Source: Aplectana chamaeleonis
Taxonomy: Eukaryota; Nematoda; Chromadorea; Rhabditida; Cosmocercidae
Length of the DNA stretch: 64,000 nt
NCBI GenBank assembly: GCA_029168955.1
Contig: JAPDOI010000428.1
Span: 186,001-250,000, forward strand
Direction of reading: 5' to 3'
The notes below the pieces were generated by a model. It did no database searches. It saw only the letters and a list, made by a program, of their open reading frames with translations, and had not been told where the DNA came from. Below, one piece after another: positions 11,601 through 22,242 of this stretch (its first letter is position 1; each line of letters starts with the position of its first letter). The position numbers and the translations under genes are program-made.

Positions 11601-11797
11601 ATTGTCGTTCTCTGGATCAGATTCCGGTCCGCGGACTACGGTTATTGCATCATACGACACGTGTTAGTCGAGCTGGGCCCGTTTTCTACCGTCACGATTC
11701 ACCCTTCTCCCAGCACGATTTTCACGTGTCTCATGATGCAACAGTCGTAGTCCGCAATCGCGGACCGGAATTTAGCCCAGAGAACGACACTACTTAA
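11601..11797. mobile_element. Foldback MITE, family M1, copy 1
   Basis: Terminal inverted repeats of about 55 bp. The left end GTCGTTCTCTGG is followed by ATTCCGGTCCGCG and TTGCATCA. The right end is the complement: TGATGCAAC, CGCGGACCGGAAT, CCAGAGAACGAC. The centre holds CCCTTCTCCCAGCACGATT. It has no coding capacity. The superfamily is unknown. Confidence 0.78.
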
Positions 11798-12095
11798 TTA
11801 TTGATTTTTTGAAAGCAATTATTCATTTGGCGGTCACGGCAATATTTCTCTTTTTGCCTTCTGATTATTGATCTCGATCTTTTACTATTTCTTGCTGTTT
11901 GTCTTGATCTTGATCGTCTTGCCCTTCTGATTTATGTCATTCTTCATCTTCTTGTTCTATTTGGTGTAGTGATGCCTATGAATGGTTCAGTAATAATATT
12001 CAAAATTTGATGGTTTCGAATTTTGCGGAACTCATCGACAAATGTCTGTTCACGCGGACTCAAATGAAAATTTTTTTGCAGAGAAGAGCGAGTTT
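11798..12095. other. Unique AT-rich spacer
   Basis: Pyrimidine-rich stretches (repeated TTGATCT, CTTCTG) between two M1 copies. Nothing recognisable. Confidence 0.55.
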
Positions 12096-12266
12096 ATCAG
12101 CGGACAGTTGCGGGCAGACGCGGTGGCAGCACGACGATAATAGTGCTGGACTAGCGGGTCCCGACACAATTACCCCTTCTCCCAGCACGATTATAATTGT
12201 GCTGCGTGCAGAAACAGCGACTCGTCGCAATCGCGGAGAGGAATTTCAGCCCGATAACGACAGTAC
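12096..12266. mobile_element. Degenerate M1 MITE, copy 2
   Basis: Shares CCCTTCTCCCAGCACGATT with the copy at 11601. Its right end (GCAATCGCGG, GGAATTTCAGCCC, GATAACGACAGTAC) matches the right end of copy 1 with scattered changes. The left end is more diverged. Confidence 0.6.
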
Positions 12267-12482
12267 AATCAATTTCAACAGCTGGCGTATGCCATTGAAA
12301 ACGGTCCACAATCACTATAAACGAGAACGTTCGATCCCATGAGGATTCGTTAAATAGAACACACGGGTACTAAGCTCACAACGCGATTAACACATTGAAT
12401 TTTTATAGAAGGATAAGGAAAAAGACAAAGGAAGGAAGTGCGAGAGTAGAAACGGAATATTGTAAAATACATACAAGAAATG

Positions 12483-12734
12483 TCATCTTAGGCTGAGGAA
12501 ATGTAATAAAATTCCTCCTAACACGAAAGTTTTATTTGAAAAATGACAACGGTTGGTAAGCACGCAGCAGGTATGCATTGTTCCCATTAGAATGGCGCGC
12601 AATAATGCCTGAACGAAGCGTTCGTGATAAAACGAGTACTGAGTTCTCATCATGAAGGTGAATATCTGGACACCAGTGGTGTAAAAATAAGTGAATTTTA
12701 CGAGAGAAAAGGCGTGCAAGCAAGGCAAAACGAT
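12483..12734 (-). repeat. Dispersed repeat R1, uninterrupted copy
   Basis: Its reverse complement aligns with 28485-28580 plus 29208-29345: TTGCTTGCACG, ATCTTCATGATG or CACCTTCATGATG, then GGGAACAATGCATACCTGC against GGGAGCAATCTATACTTGC. An 81-codon frame runs through this copy (12483-12728) and parts are similar in translation between copies (PCLHAF against PCLHVF, FTFMM against YIFMM). It may be a remnant of an element's coding region, but I recognise no family. Confidence 0.55.
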
Positions 12735-13225
12735 TTAAAGGCAGTGTTCACAATGATTCTCATTTTCAAGTTTTCCACTCAAAACAATGCATTGGCAACC
12801 AAGTGTTACCAAAATCACGAAGAAACGGCGAGAAACGCACTAATTCGTCTTTTTTCAGTGACATTATCCTATGGCCTGGACTAGTTGTCCGGTTGGATGA
12901 ATATGTTCACGGTGGTTGTCACCGGTAAAAAATGGGACTAATCGAAAATAGAAGAATATTTTGGGCAAAACAATATTAGTTAGGGCCCGAAGGAAATAAC
13001 GGAGCAACACAGAATGGAGCATTGCAAAAGACGGGTCCACAAAAGATTTCATTGTCACATGAACAGTTCCATTGATACTTAAGAGGCGGGCTGATACTTG
13101 AGGATTTCGTGCCCTTCTGGTGCGTTTTTCTCGGTTTCTTCGTCATTTCAGTTCTACTCGGGGGCCAAACAATCGATTTAGCGATTAATCTCAAAATCGA
13201 AGATTATCGTGAACACTGCCTTTAA
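12735..13225. mobile_element. TTAA element of the AAAGGCAGTGTTCAC family
   Basis: Bounded by TTAA at 12735-12738 and 13222-13225. The left terminus TTAAAGGCAGTGTTCAC is matched at the right by GTGAACACTGCCTTTAA, a perfect 17-bp inverted terminus. About 490 bp, with no transposase, so non-autonomous. A four-base TTAA target is typical of piggyBac-like transposases, but the terminus is not the usual CCC of that group, so the superfamily is inference. Confidence 0.85.
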
Positions 13226-13309
13226 CGCGGCTGGCCTCCCAACGCCAAGCGTGGTTATCATACATAATAATGAACGGCTAAGGGTTGACCAGAGATCGTT
13301 GACCGATGA

Positions 13310-13515
13310 CCAGAGAATGTGCGGGACTCAGGAGTGCGCCAAGCGCCTGGGAGGGTGTACGGGACCCAACTGAGAGTTCACCAGGCGCCGGGGAAGGTGT
13401 GCGGGACCCGACTGGGGGTACGCCTAGCGCCGGGGAAAGTGTGTTGGACCCAACTGGGATTGCGCCGACGCAGGGGAAAGTGTGTGGGACCGGACTGGGT
13501 TTCGAGGAACGATAA
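13310..13515. repeat. Short diverged array resembling satellite C
   Basis: Four to five units of about 41-43 bp with GGGAAAGTGTGTGGGACC and GTGCGGGACCCGACTGGG. The same order of words (GTGTG, GGGACC, then a GCGCC word) occurs in the 42-bp array 32 kb away, so this looks like an old outpost of that family. Confidence 0.65.
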
Positions 13516-14316
13516 TACCTAAGTACTCATTTGGCAACGATTCGATCATTCGATGCGTCATAATACACGCCTACAAGTACGCCACGAAGCGGCGTCGGTG
13601 TACACCTTATTTTTCATTCACATGAAATTAACAAAACCAAACCTCTCCAGCTGGATCGCGGCTGGGGCGATTCTGAGCTGAACGCGCGGTAGGCTGGAAA
13701 CGGCTAGAGCCTCGATCATAGTTGGCCGATCGCCGTAGCCTGCCCGGTCGATAATCACGAAAGACATGAATGAGGTGGGGTGGAAAAAACTTATTCGCCA
13801 ACAACCCGCCGAGGGAAGTTGAAGGGAAACGGAAGGGTTGATACCGCGCTCGGCAGAGGAACAGAACAACCCATCTTACACTGTGTATTATGGAAATGCA
13901 AACTGTGTTACGTAGCGATATCACTGCGGAAGGATAAAGGTTCTATTGAGGCGAGTACTCTCCAGCGATCCGATGCGAAAAACTCCGGCGGTCGCGAGGG
14001 AAGCCAAGGGAGGCGAGAGGTGACCGTGGAGCGCGCATTTCGTACTGAAATTTCACCTTATATTTCTTTCTACTTCCCGTCGGGTTGATGGCGAATACGA
14101 CCCCGAGTGTTTTTTGCAACCTCCATCGTCCATGCTTTTCATACGTTTCGACCGGGTCGGCCACGGCGGGTTACGGCGATTTTTTCATCCAATTCTGACA
14201 GGGACCCAGCCCCCTCATTAAGAGCCGGTTGAAGTATGGCGTATTGGGTTTATCATGTCAAGATATCCTTATTTTGCCATGACCAACCGCTCCTCTGCTT
14301 GCTCCGCCCAGGCTCA
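13516..14316. other. Unique sequence, no gene seen
   Basis: Mixed composition. Several short frames of 70-100 codons overlap on both strands with no recognisable motif. No splice-site pattern I would defend. Confidence 0.5.
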
Positions 14317-14821
14317 TTGAAAGGCAGCACACACGCTCGAAAAAGTTGTTGAGATAACTACGCTTCTGAAGTCGCATGGCTCCTAGTAAACTGTTCACGC
14401 CTTTGGAAGCGTCAAAAACGAGTCAAAACTACTAAATGTCAGCAATACAAATCGAAAAATTTCTGCAACCCCGCCCCTGAGCTTCTGCAACCCCGCCCGA
14501 AAATACAAACTCGTCCAGATTGATAGTAGTAATACGGCCACTTTGGCTAATTTTTGATGCTTCCAACAAGGTGAACCTTTCAGTATAGGCTGTAAGAGTA
14601 TATCGGCTTGTCTACTTGTACCGTCTTGTTGCTAATATTCGCTGTTTCAACCGAGCGCCGTAAGACTCGTCCACTTTTACCTGATAACAAAATAACCGTT
14701 ACTCGTCTATTCGCACACAGTTTTCGTCCGTTTTTTCGTCAGTTCCCAACACAACCAGCTCCAAACCTTTGATTTATGTCATAAAATCGATACCATTTTC
14801 GAGCGTGTCTGCTGCCTTTGA
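14317..14821. mobile_element. TTAA foldback MITE (AAAGGCAGCATACACGCTCG family), copy 1
   Basis: Left end TTGAAAGGCAGCACACACGC at 14317, right end GAGCGTGTCTGCTGCCTTTGA ending at 14821, so both TTAA targets have become TTGA. Family landmarks inside the left end are GAGATAACTACG and a following GACTCGTCC-rich interior. It is more diverged than the other copies. Confidence 0.75.
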
Positions 14822-15179
14822 GCAAACTAGACTTTAGATGTTGTTGATTGAAAAAGCTCGTACTTTGCTGTCTGAAAGCCAGCGGTGTTGGGCTGTTCCA
14901 ACTTGTTCGTGCGTTACCCCAAGCCCCACCCCTACTTCCAACGTTTGCTTATTTCCAATTATTTGGGAACAGATACTGACCTTCGTGATGAAAACCTTTT
15001 TTTTCTTTCCACAAACCCTGCATCCGAGTATTAATGCGTTTCGAAAGAGCGCCATTTGATTGGAAGCAATGAATACCTTCCGCACGTGCATGCGTACTAA
15101 TAGCGGCCGTCTTCAAAAATGTTTCATACTGACCGCATGATAAAATCGGGCCTTCCGCGTTTGAGTGCGTACTAACCGT

Positions 15180-15505
15180 GGTCAATCCTACGTGCAACAT
15201 TTTTGCCGACCGCGTGGCAATGCGTACCGACAGCGTGTCCATGCGTACCGACAGCGTGACAATGCGTACCGAACCCGTGGAAACGCGTATCAACGGCGTG
15301 ACAAGACGTACTCACCACGTGGCAGTGCGTACCGACCGCGTAGCAATAACTACCGACCGCGTGGCAGTGCGTACCGACCGCGAGGCGATGCGTACCGACC
15401 GCGTGGCAAGACGTACCGACCGCGTAGCGATGCGTACTAACCGCGTGGCATTCCGTACTGACCGCGTGGCCGTGCGTATCGACCGCGCTAATTTGCGTGC
15501 CGACC
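15180..15505. repeat. 21-bp minisatellite (satellite D), forward arm
   Basis: About 15 copies of ACCGACCGCGTGGCAATGCG plus one base. Being 7 codons long, it stays open in translation (repeating MRTDRVA). Confidence 0.9.
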
Positions 15506-15714
15506 GCGTGCGAATTGCGTTCCAAACGTCGCCCATCCCGCTGTCGCTAGGCAACCTGTCCGCGGTCAGTACGGAACATGTCCGCGGTCGGTCCATTCCA
15601 TTGTCTGAGCATGAGAAGTCAGCTATAGTCGGTGTTCAACTCAGACAATGGGGTGGACCGACGGCGGACAAGTTGCGTACCCACAGCGGGATGGGCAACG
15701 TTTGGAACGCAATT

Positions 15715-16250
15715 GGCACGCGGTCGGCACGCAAATTAGCGCGGTCGATACACACTGTCACGCGGTCCGTACGGAATACCACGCCGTTAGTACGTATAGC
15801 CGCGCGGTCGGTACATCTTGCGACGCGGTCGGTACGCATTGCCGCGCCCTTGGTACGCACTGCCACGCGATCAGTACGCATCGCCACGCGGTCGGTAGGT
15901 ATTGCCACGCGGTCAGTACGAACGCTTTTCGGATACTAACAGCAGTGGAAACGCATTGTGACGCGGTCGGTACGTCTTGCCGCGCGTTCGGTGCGTCTTG
16001 CCGCGCGTTCGGTACGTATTGTCGCGCGGTCGGTACGCAACGCAACGCGGTTAGTACGCATTGCCGCACGGTCGGTACGTCTTGTCACGTGGTTGGTACG
16101 TACTGCCACGCGGTCGATACATACTGCCGCGCGGTTGGTACGCAATGACCCGCGATGAGTACACATTGACACGCGATCAGTACGCTTTGTCTCGCGGTTC
16201 GTACGCTAAAACACGCGGTCGATACAAACTGCCACGGCGGTCGGTACTAT
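15715..16250. repeat. 21-bp minisatellite (satellite D), inverted arm
   Basis: About 25 copies of the complementary unit, CGCGGTCGGTACGCATTGCC plus one base. Together with 15180-15505 it forms a large imperfect palindrome centred near 15625. Confidence 0.9.
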
Positions 16251-16261
16251 ACTTGTTATCC

Positions 16262-16440
16262 GAAGGTAATTCCTCGGATAATGGATCGATTCGGATAATG
16301 CCATTTTAAATGTACCGGATATTGGTTCGACTCAGATAATGCGTTTTTTTCAAATTTTCGGATATTGGATCGATTCAGATAACGCCATTTTTTCAATGAT
16401 TCGGATACGGATATCCGTCGGATAATTTCGGATAAATTTC
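16262..16440. repeat. CGGATAAT-word repeats
   Basis: Three to four units of about 55 bp built of CGGATAATGGATCGATTCGG and GATAATGCCATTTT-like words. The same words return at 16768-16910 beyond the CA tract. Confidence 0.75.
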
Positions 16441-16464
16441 GGATATTATCGGAACAAATCTCAG

Positions 16465-16515
16465 GCGACACACACAGACACACACACACCACACACACAC
16501 ACAGACACACACACA

Positions 16516-16610
<95 letters not shown>

Positions 16611-16625
16611 ACGCACATACACACA
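16465..16625. repeat. CA microsatellite
   Basis: About 160 bp of CA with a few interruptions (CAGA, ACC, ATAC, CGCA). Nearly pure over 16527-16598. Confidence 0.98.
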
Positions 16626-16654
16626 CCGGTTTACTACATTCAACCGAAAATGAA

Positions 16655-16910
16655 CCGATTTTATCCCATTTATCCGATTTTACGCAAATTTTATCCGTTT
16701 TATCCGGTTTTTATCCGATTTTTATCCGTTTTATCCGTTTTCATCCGATTTTATAGAAATTTTTGACCCTTCGGATAATGGTTCGATTCAGATAATGCCG
16801 ATTTAAAATTTCCCGGATTTTGGTTTGATTCAGATAATGCGTGTTTTCAAATTTTCGGATATCGGATTATCCGAATCTCGGATATCCGGTCGGATATCCG
16901 AAATGGAGTG
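16655..16910. repeat. TTTTATCCG and CGGATAAT word repeats
   Basis: 16660-16750 holds about nine copies of TTTTATCCG-like words. 16768-16910 returns to CGGATAATGG and GATTCAGATAATGC, ending in GGATATCGGATTATCCG-type short palindromes. Confidence 0.75.
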
Positions 16911-16914
16911 ATTC

Positions 16915-17104
16915 GGATACTAAGTATAGTCGGTACGCAACGCAACGCGGTTAGTACGGACCGCGGCGCGGTTGGTACGTCTCGCCACGCGGTCAGTACG
17001 CATTGCCACGCGGTCAGTACGAAGTCTTTCAAAATCCTGAAAGCGGTCGGTACCCATCCACACGCGCCCGTAACGCATTGCCTCGCGGTAGGTACGGTAT
17101 AAGT
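16915..17104. repeat. Second inverted block of 21-bp satellite D units
   Basis: CGCAACGCGGTTAGTACG-type units, some interrupted (a 25-bp non-repeat at 17025-17045), leading into the right outer arm of the foldback element. Confidence 0.8.
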
Positions 17105-17336
17105 CTGCGGTCGGCATAAATGTCGCACATAGGATTGGCCACTGTTAGTACGCATTCACACGTTGTATGCCCGATTTTATCGCTCGCTCATTCCAAAACT
17201 TTTTCCAAAAATCCGACAGCTGTCAGTACGCATGCATGCGCGTCAGACATATATTGCTTCCAACGAAATGACACTGTATCGGAACGCATTATTACCCAGA
17301 TGCACGGCTGGCTTTCCAACCGCGAATTACGAGCTT

Positions 17337-17813
17337 TTATGAAGGGAGCATACACGCTCGTAAATGTGGTTGAGATAACAACGAAAATAGAACGGTATGC
17401 CCGATTACAACTCCTATGCATTTTGAAGCGCAAAAAAACGACGTACAAGGCCGCTACACAAGTGAGAAGTTGGTCCCGCCATGTACTTCTCCGCCTCCTC
17501 TACTTGCCGTACTCCTCCAAAAAAAGGGGTACTGTGCTATTCCCACCGTCGTCGATGTATGTGACTTATTTATAGTACTTATTGTAGCACTCACAAACGT
17601 CGTTGACGGTGGGAATGGTTCAGCACCCCTGTTTGGAGGAGGACGCAAATACGTGGGGCGGAGAAATACAGGGCTGGGCCAGGTTCTTACTCGTGTAGCG
17701 GCTTTGTGGTTCGTGTTGACGCTTAAAAATGAGTAGGCGTTGTAATCTGGGCCATACCATTCTAATTTCGTAGTTATCTCCAACAAGTTTACGAGCGTGT
17801 ATGCTGCCTTTAA
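17337..17813. mobile_element. TTAA foldback MITE, copy 2
   Basis: Near-palindromic along its length. The left end GGGAGCATACACGCTCGTAA is followed by GAGATAACAACG; the right end CGTAGTTATCTC is followed by GAGCGTGTATGCTGCCTTTAA. The right target is TTAA (17810-17813); the left is degenerate (TTATGA). It directly abuts the large foldback element. Confidence 0.8.
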
Positions 17814-17940
17814 CCAATAAAATCTATTGGGTTGATGCATAATTTTGAAACGGTTTTAATAACGCGTTTTTCTTCAGTGAAATCTGGCGTTTCGTCCTCA
17901 ATATTCATATAAAAATAATCCTCAATATTCAGTTAAAAAA

Positions 17941-18560
17941 ATGCGTCTCGAAAACAACACTCATATACTCCATATTATGCTCTACCATTACGAGAAAGGA
18001 TGCACCGCAACCCAGCCATTTCGCGATCTCAACGAACTTTTTGGGGAAAGAACAATTACTGATAGCGCAGTACGGAAGTGGTTTATTCGCTTTAAATTAG
18101 GTGACACTAGTTTGGAGGATAAAGAATGAAGAGGTCGGCCATCGGATTTTGATGATCAAGCACTTCAGACAGCCGTGGAATAGGACGAAAGCCTAACAAC
18201 GGGAGCGCTGGCTGAAGACTTTAATATCAATCAATCAACGATCGTTCGACGCCTGAAGAATCTTGGAAAGGTATGGAAATTGGCTTGATGGGCGCCACAC
18301 AAGCTCTCCGACAACAACAGAGCTGAACGCTTTCGAATTTCCACCGATTTGCTGCAGCGAAACCAAAAAACATCATTCTAACGCCCTTTCACAAGGTGGG
18401 CGCCGTGTGGTCGAATCCATCGTCAATAAGGAATAGGGTCTGCTCCCAGATCCGCCGTACACATCGACAGAAGCACAAACAAAGTCTACGACGACTTCGA
18501 TGACTTGGTGGCTGATGTCAAAGCGTTGATTGCATCCAAGAATCGTGACTTCTTCGCACG
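17941..18560 (+). pseudogene. mariner transposase remnant, 5' portion
   Basis: The first 62 codons give an intact paired helix-turn-helix start (LYHYEKGCTATQPFRDLNEL, then GERTITDSAVRKWFIRFKLGD) typical of irritans-group mariner transposases. After a stop at 18127 the same frame continues with RGRPSDFDDQALQTAVE, stop, DESLTTGALAEDFNINQST, IVRRLKNLGKVWKLA, stop, WAPHKLSDNNRAERFRI: the linker and second DNA-binding half, including the WVPHELS-like motif. Sequence then degenerates. Most of the DDE catalytic core is missing. The frame picks up again at 18481 with VYDDFDDLVADVKALIASKN then RDFFAR, the usual near-C-terminal motif. Three in-frame stops and a large internal deletion make it dead. Confidence 0.85.
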
Positions 18561-18629
18561 TACAGGGTGTTCCATAATTATTGGCGCGCAGATATTCTCA
18601 GAGGATTGCGGGGTCGTAATGGAGCACAA

Positions 18630-18880
18630 TAGGCTTTCACCTCGACGAGGATAGCGAGGGCAGCACGAGGGGAAGAGCTTCTGCTAGAGCAGCACGTGCT
18701 GCCTTTGTGCTGCTCTTAGCAGCACGTGCTGCCCTCGTCCTCCTTTCTTCGCCTCAGCTGCTGCTCTCCGTTTTGGCCAGCGCACTGTGGTAACTTTGCT
18801 CAAAAAGGTTCATTTGGGCAGCTACAAGGACATTCATAATCAGTTTGGAGAGTTATTTCTTTTGAGCATGTACATTTAGG
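18630..18880. repeat. Dispersed repeat R2, copy 1
   Basis: A hairpin-rich segment. CGAGGGCAGCACG at about 18655 pairs with CGTGCTGCCCTCG at about 18725, enclosing two GCAGCACGTGCTGC-like palindromes. It is followed by CAGCTGCTGCTCTC, TGGCCAGC, GTGGTAAC and CATAATCAG, all also present in the copy at 20640. Confidence 0.75.
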
Positions 18881-19021
18881 CCTCTGGATATCTGTATACA
18901 AGGTGCACACCCACGCCGCTTCGCGGGGTACTTGTGGGCGTGCTTTAAGATTTATGAATTATTTGAATTACAGAGCAGTGCCCCGCTGCGCTAAACAGCC
19001 TTGAAGGCATAGTGCAACATC

Positions 19022-19405
19022 AGGAATAAAATTTGATATTATAGCCCGCCCACCGTGAATAGTGACGCTGCCAAGCGCGAGATCTCAATTCGCTGTAATA
19101 AGTGAGAAACTTCAAGGAGAAAGTCAGCTCCGCCCCAAAAGCCTAACTGCATCGCCCCGGAAAGGGAACCAAGAACTCTGCTTTTGTACATTTTGCTTTT
19201 GAGCATCGCCACAGAAACTAAATTTTCCGTTTGCGAAAATTTGAGTTACCTTTTCGGGGTCTAAACGCTTGATTATGCTTTTAGGGTGGTTTGAGCGGGG
19301 TCGACTTTTTCCGTGTAGTTTCTCACTTATTTGATCGAATTAGGTTCTCGAGCTTGACAGGGTTGATATACACGGTGGGCGGACTATAATATCGAATTTT
19401 ACCAT
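19022..19405. mobile_element. Foldback MITE, TIR TTTGATATTATAG
   Basis: Terminal inverted repeats of about 85 bp. Left: AAAATTTGATATTATAGCCC then GCCCACCGTG and AATAAGTGAGAAACT. Right: AGTTTCTCACTTATT, CACGGTGGGC and CTATAATATCGAATTTTA. The interior has no coding capacity. Confidence 0.82.
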
Positions 19406-20282
19406 TGAGGTACAGTTCCGCGCAATTTTTCGCAGAAAAAGCATTTTGCGGAGTTTTTTTTGCGCTCACGAAGCGCTGCATCGCTATAAGTTGCTTCAAA
19501 GTGGTCCGATTTCAATTCTAAAAAGGTTTCCAAATTGCTTTTATTGAGTCCTATACGATAGTATTAAAAAACAATAGATTGAACGCAAGAAGTGCATCGA
19601 AAAATGCATATTTGCACCAAAAAATGCCTCACTATGAATTGGTCAGATGATCATGATAGCAGAAATCTTTCATTTTGTGATCTGTGGTCGACATGAATTT
19701 TTGAAGGAAATACACCTTTTCCAACAGGATACCGGAGTTTCAATGACTCTCTACATTTGCCTCACTGAGAGGAACACGGAAACTACCTCAAAATTTCTTT
19801 CGTTAATTTCGAAGCGAGATATGGCGATGTGGCGCTTTCTCTGAAAAATATCGCCGTGACTCTTCCGCTACTGCCCCACGACTCCTCTTCGCGATCCCGG
19901 ACCATCCCGCAACTCCCAAGCGACCCTGGACTCTTCCGCGGTTTTGCCGCGACTTCGCCGTGGATCACGCTTTCGTTACTCTACTGGGACTCCCCCAGAA
20001 CTCTTCCGTGACCCTACCGCGATTCGGTCAATAAAGAATCGTCCGCGGTTCTGCCTCTCATCTCCCCCGCAACTCATCCGGCAGGCGTCAAACCGGAGGA
20101 GTTGCGGCGAAGTCGCGGCAATATATTTGAGTTGTATGAGCAAAAACATCACAAAAAGCTTTTTTTGCGATAAAAAAAAACTTGCGCACTCCTGTATGTT
20201 TCAAGGAAATCAGTTACACTGTTCCCAATCAAGCTCACACAGTACTTATGCATTGCAATGCATAACCCATGACTAATTTCCG

Positions 20283-20283
<1 letters not shown>
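19406..20283. other. Unique sequence with a CGCGACTCTTCCG-like patch
   Basis: No gene recognised. Between 19855 and 20125 words such as ACTCTTCCG, CGCGACT and CCCGCAACTC recur irregularly with spacings of 20-40 bp, suggesting a decayed minisatellite. Confidence 0.5.

Positions 20284-20364
<81 letters not shown>
20284..20364. repeat. CA microsatellite
   Basis: About 40 uninterrupted CA dinucleotides. Confidence 0.98.
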
Positions 20365-20367
<3 letters not shown>

Positions 20368-20393
20368 GATCACACGCACTTAAGCCTCTTTCA

Positions 20394-20538
20394 CACTTGC
20401 CCGACCGACGTCAGACGACTCGTTATCGAATGTGTAATATCTATCTACCCTACCCTACCCATCTTAACTATCTTAACTTATCAAATTTGATAACGAGTCG
20501 TCCGACGTCGGCCGGCAAACTATGAAAGAGGCTTTAGC
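20394..20538. mobile_element. Short foldback MITE, TIR AAGCCTCTTTCA
   Basis: Left: TAAGCCTCTTTCACACTTGC, CCGACGTC and GACGACTCGTTATC. Right: GATAACGAGTCGTC, GACGTCGG and ATGAAAGAGGCTTTA. The arms are about 55 bp. The loop holds CTACCCTACCC. Confidence 0.82.
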
Positions 20539-20639
20539 CAAATATAGTTAGTAGGATCAATTCACATCTTGTGTTTTTCTCCTATATAATGTGTACAGAG
20601 TTTAAGCAAAACAATCGGTCGTCATCTTAAACGTTGTAA

Positions 20640-20870
20640 TGGGGCGCACTCAGCTCCTGGAGAACAACGAGGGCAGCACAAGTGGACGAGCTCCTGCTTG
20701 AGGAGCACGTGCTGCCCTCGTTCTCCATTCGTCTCCTCAGCTGCTGCTCTCTCTTGTGGCCAGCACCGTGTGGTAACATTTCTCAAAATGGTCCACTCGG
20801 GTAGCTACATACAAGCACAGTCATAATCAGCATGAAGAGTTCTTCGCTTCTAAGCGTGCACATGCTCTAC
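20640..20870. repeat. Dispersed repeat R2, copy 2
   Basis: Same order of landmarks as 18630-18880: CGAGGGCAGCAC, GAGCACGTGCTGCCCTCG, CAGCTGCTGCTCTC, GTGGCCAGC, GTGGTAAC, CATAATCAG. Both copies lie inside the DNA that splits the mariner. Confidence 0.75.
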
Positions 20871-22242
20871 TCCCGTATATTTTAGAGTTAGAGTTCACAC
20901 AACCAATCGATCTCTAGCAATATCACAAGGGCTACCTCAGAGGTAGCGTACGCGCAAAAACCGTATTCTTTTTTTTAAATTTCTGCAGGTAAGCCTACCA
21001 GGTTGTGATATATCGCAAAGAGGCCACCCACAATACGCAAGCTTTGGAGAAAAACTCGTTTGAAAATCCCGTAGCATTCGGTTTTCTTTAAATACGTCTG
21101 TTCGGTGTGTATTGCGAACCGCTTGTTTGGTGGGGGGTGTGTGTGGCGGGGGTGGGGGGGAGGGGTTAGGTGTTCTCACCGCGTTTTCTGACACGACGCA
21201 TTACGAATTATCCATGTCGAATTCGTATAGAGTGTACTGTCGCATATGAGAAAGCTTGCCAGAAGCCTGTATGAAGGGAAAGCAAACCACGGATGAAGTC
21301 GAGTATCTTTGCAGCCATCTTCCAGAAAAGACACAGAACGGATATCAATTGGGGAATAGTTATGTAAGCAAGGAAAGTGTGAGGACTGCTTCATAAGTAT
21401 CGTACGCGTATGTAGATTTCGGGGGATGCGTGCCTACTCCTACTCGCTAAACTTTAACCACCAATACTCTGCTTGAAATCTATTCTAAGATCCACCATAA
21501 ACGTCCTTTTTCATTAGACATTATGCCATCGCAAGGAATTAGGGTGCAACTGCCTTTTTAATCGGTAAGCAGATCATTAAATGTTTGGAAGTGCGCCGCT
21601 ATAGTTCTCCATGCCTCAGTATTCCGCTGTTTTTGATAACAGAAATCCTGAGCTCTATAGAAGTACCCCAAAGATTAGGTTGTTCACATTAGACCAGAAA
21701 TAGGGAGCATACAAAACATTAAATCTGTAATAAATTAGGAAAACTGTATATTACCAAACATGTTTTGGTGATTTTTAATCATTTCCATCGAAATCCAGGA
21801 AGAATGCATTCAAGTGAGCTTTCAGATCGGATAAGCAGGGTGGGGCGCCGCAACATGCGCTCGGCGGGAGGCGGACACGCGGAGTTTTTGACACGGTCTG
21901 AGTCTGGGGTCTTGCCCGTACACATTTTAGTTCTGCGCGTGAGCGCTTCATCCGTTCACCTGCGCGCCCACCTCAAAGGTGGTAATTTTAAGCAAAATTC
22001 ACATTTTCGTTGCATCAAGTCTTCCAAAAAAATCTGGTGCTTTATTGATCATCAAATCGAACGCCGTCTAGAAAAAAAGGATTTTCGTTAGGTTTGAGAT
22101 GGTACGTTCGAGTAAAACAGTTCCTTGCGAGCAATGTGAATGGTTCAGCTCGATTAAAGGCTGATGAATTATATTGAAAAAGATGATGAGTCGTCATTCT
22201 CATAGAATGAAAGTTGTGTGGAACCGACCGAAAATTTGAGAA
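20871..22242. other. Unique sequence with a G-rich tract
   Basis: 21128-21171 is strongly G-rich (GGTGGGGGGTGTGTG, then GGCGGGGGTGGGGGGGAGGGG) and meets the simple pattern for a G-quadruplex on the plus strand. Otherwise AT-rich with no gene I can support. Confidence 0.55.

Larger units (their letters stand above)
14845..17338. mobile_element. Large foldback element with 21-bp minisatellite arms
   Basis: The left arm (14845-15200) is the reverse complement of the right arm (17105-17338). Paired words include AAAGCTCGTA, GAAAGCCAGC, ATTGCTTCCAA, GGCCCGATTTTATC and TAGGATTG. Inside these ends both arms become 21-bp arrays in opposite orientation (15180-15505 and 15715-16250), around a 40-bp turn with CCATTGTCTGAG and its complement. 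The left outer arm has about 100 bp of extra sequence. No transposase is seen. It resembles Foldback-type elements in architecture only. Confidence 0.75.

Noticed and set aside
15172..16172. Arginine/threonine-rich frames (MRTDRVA repeats) up to 253 codons
   Set aside because: They are translations of the 21-bp minisatellite, mirrored in both arms and on both strands.
16256..16643. Cysteine/valine-rich frames
   Set aside because: Translation of the CA microsatellite.
21128..21171. Telomere or G-quadruplex regulatory element
   Set aside because: G-rich, but not a nematode telomeric repeat and not next to any gene. Kept only as a composition note.
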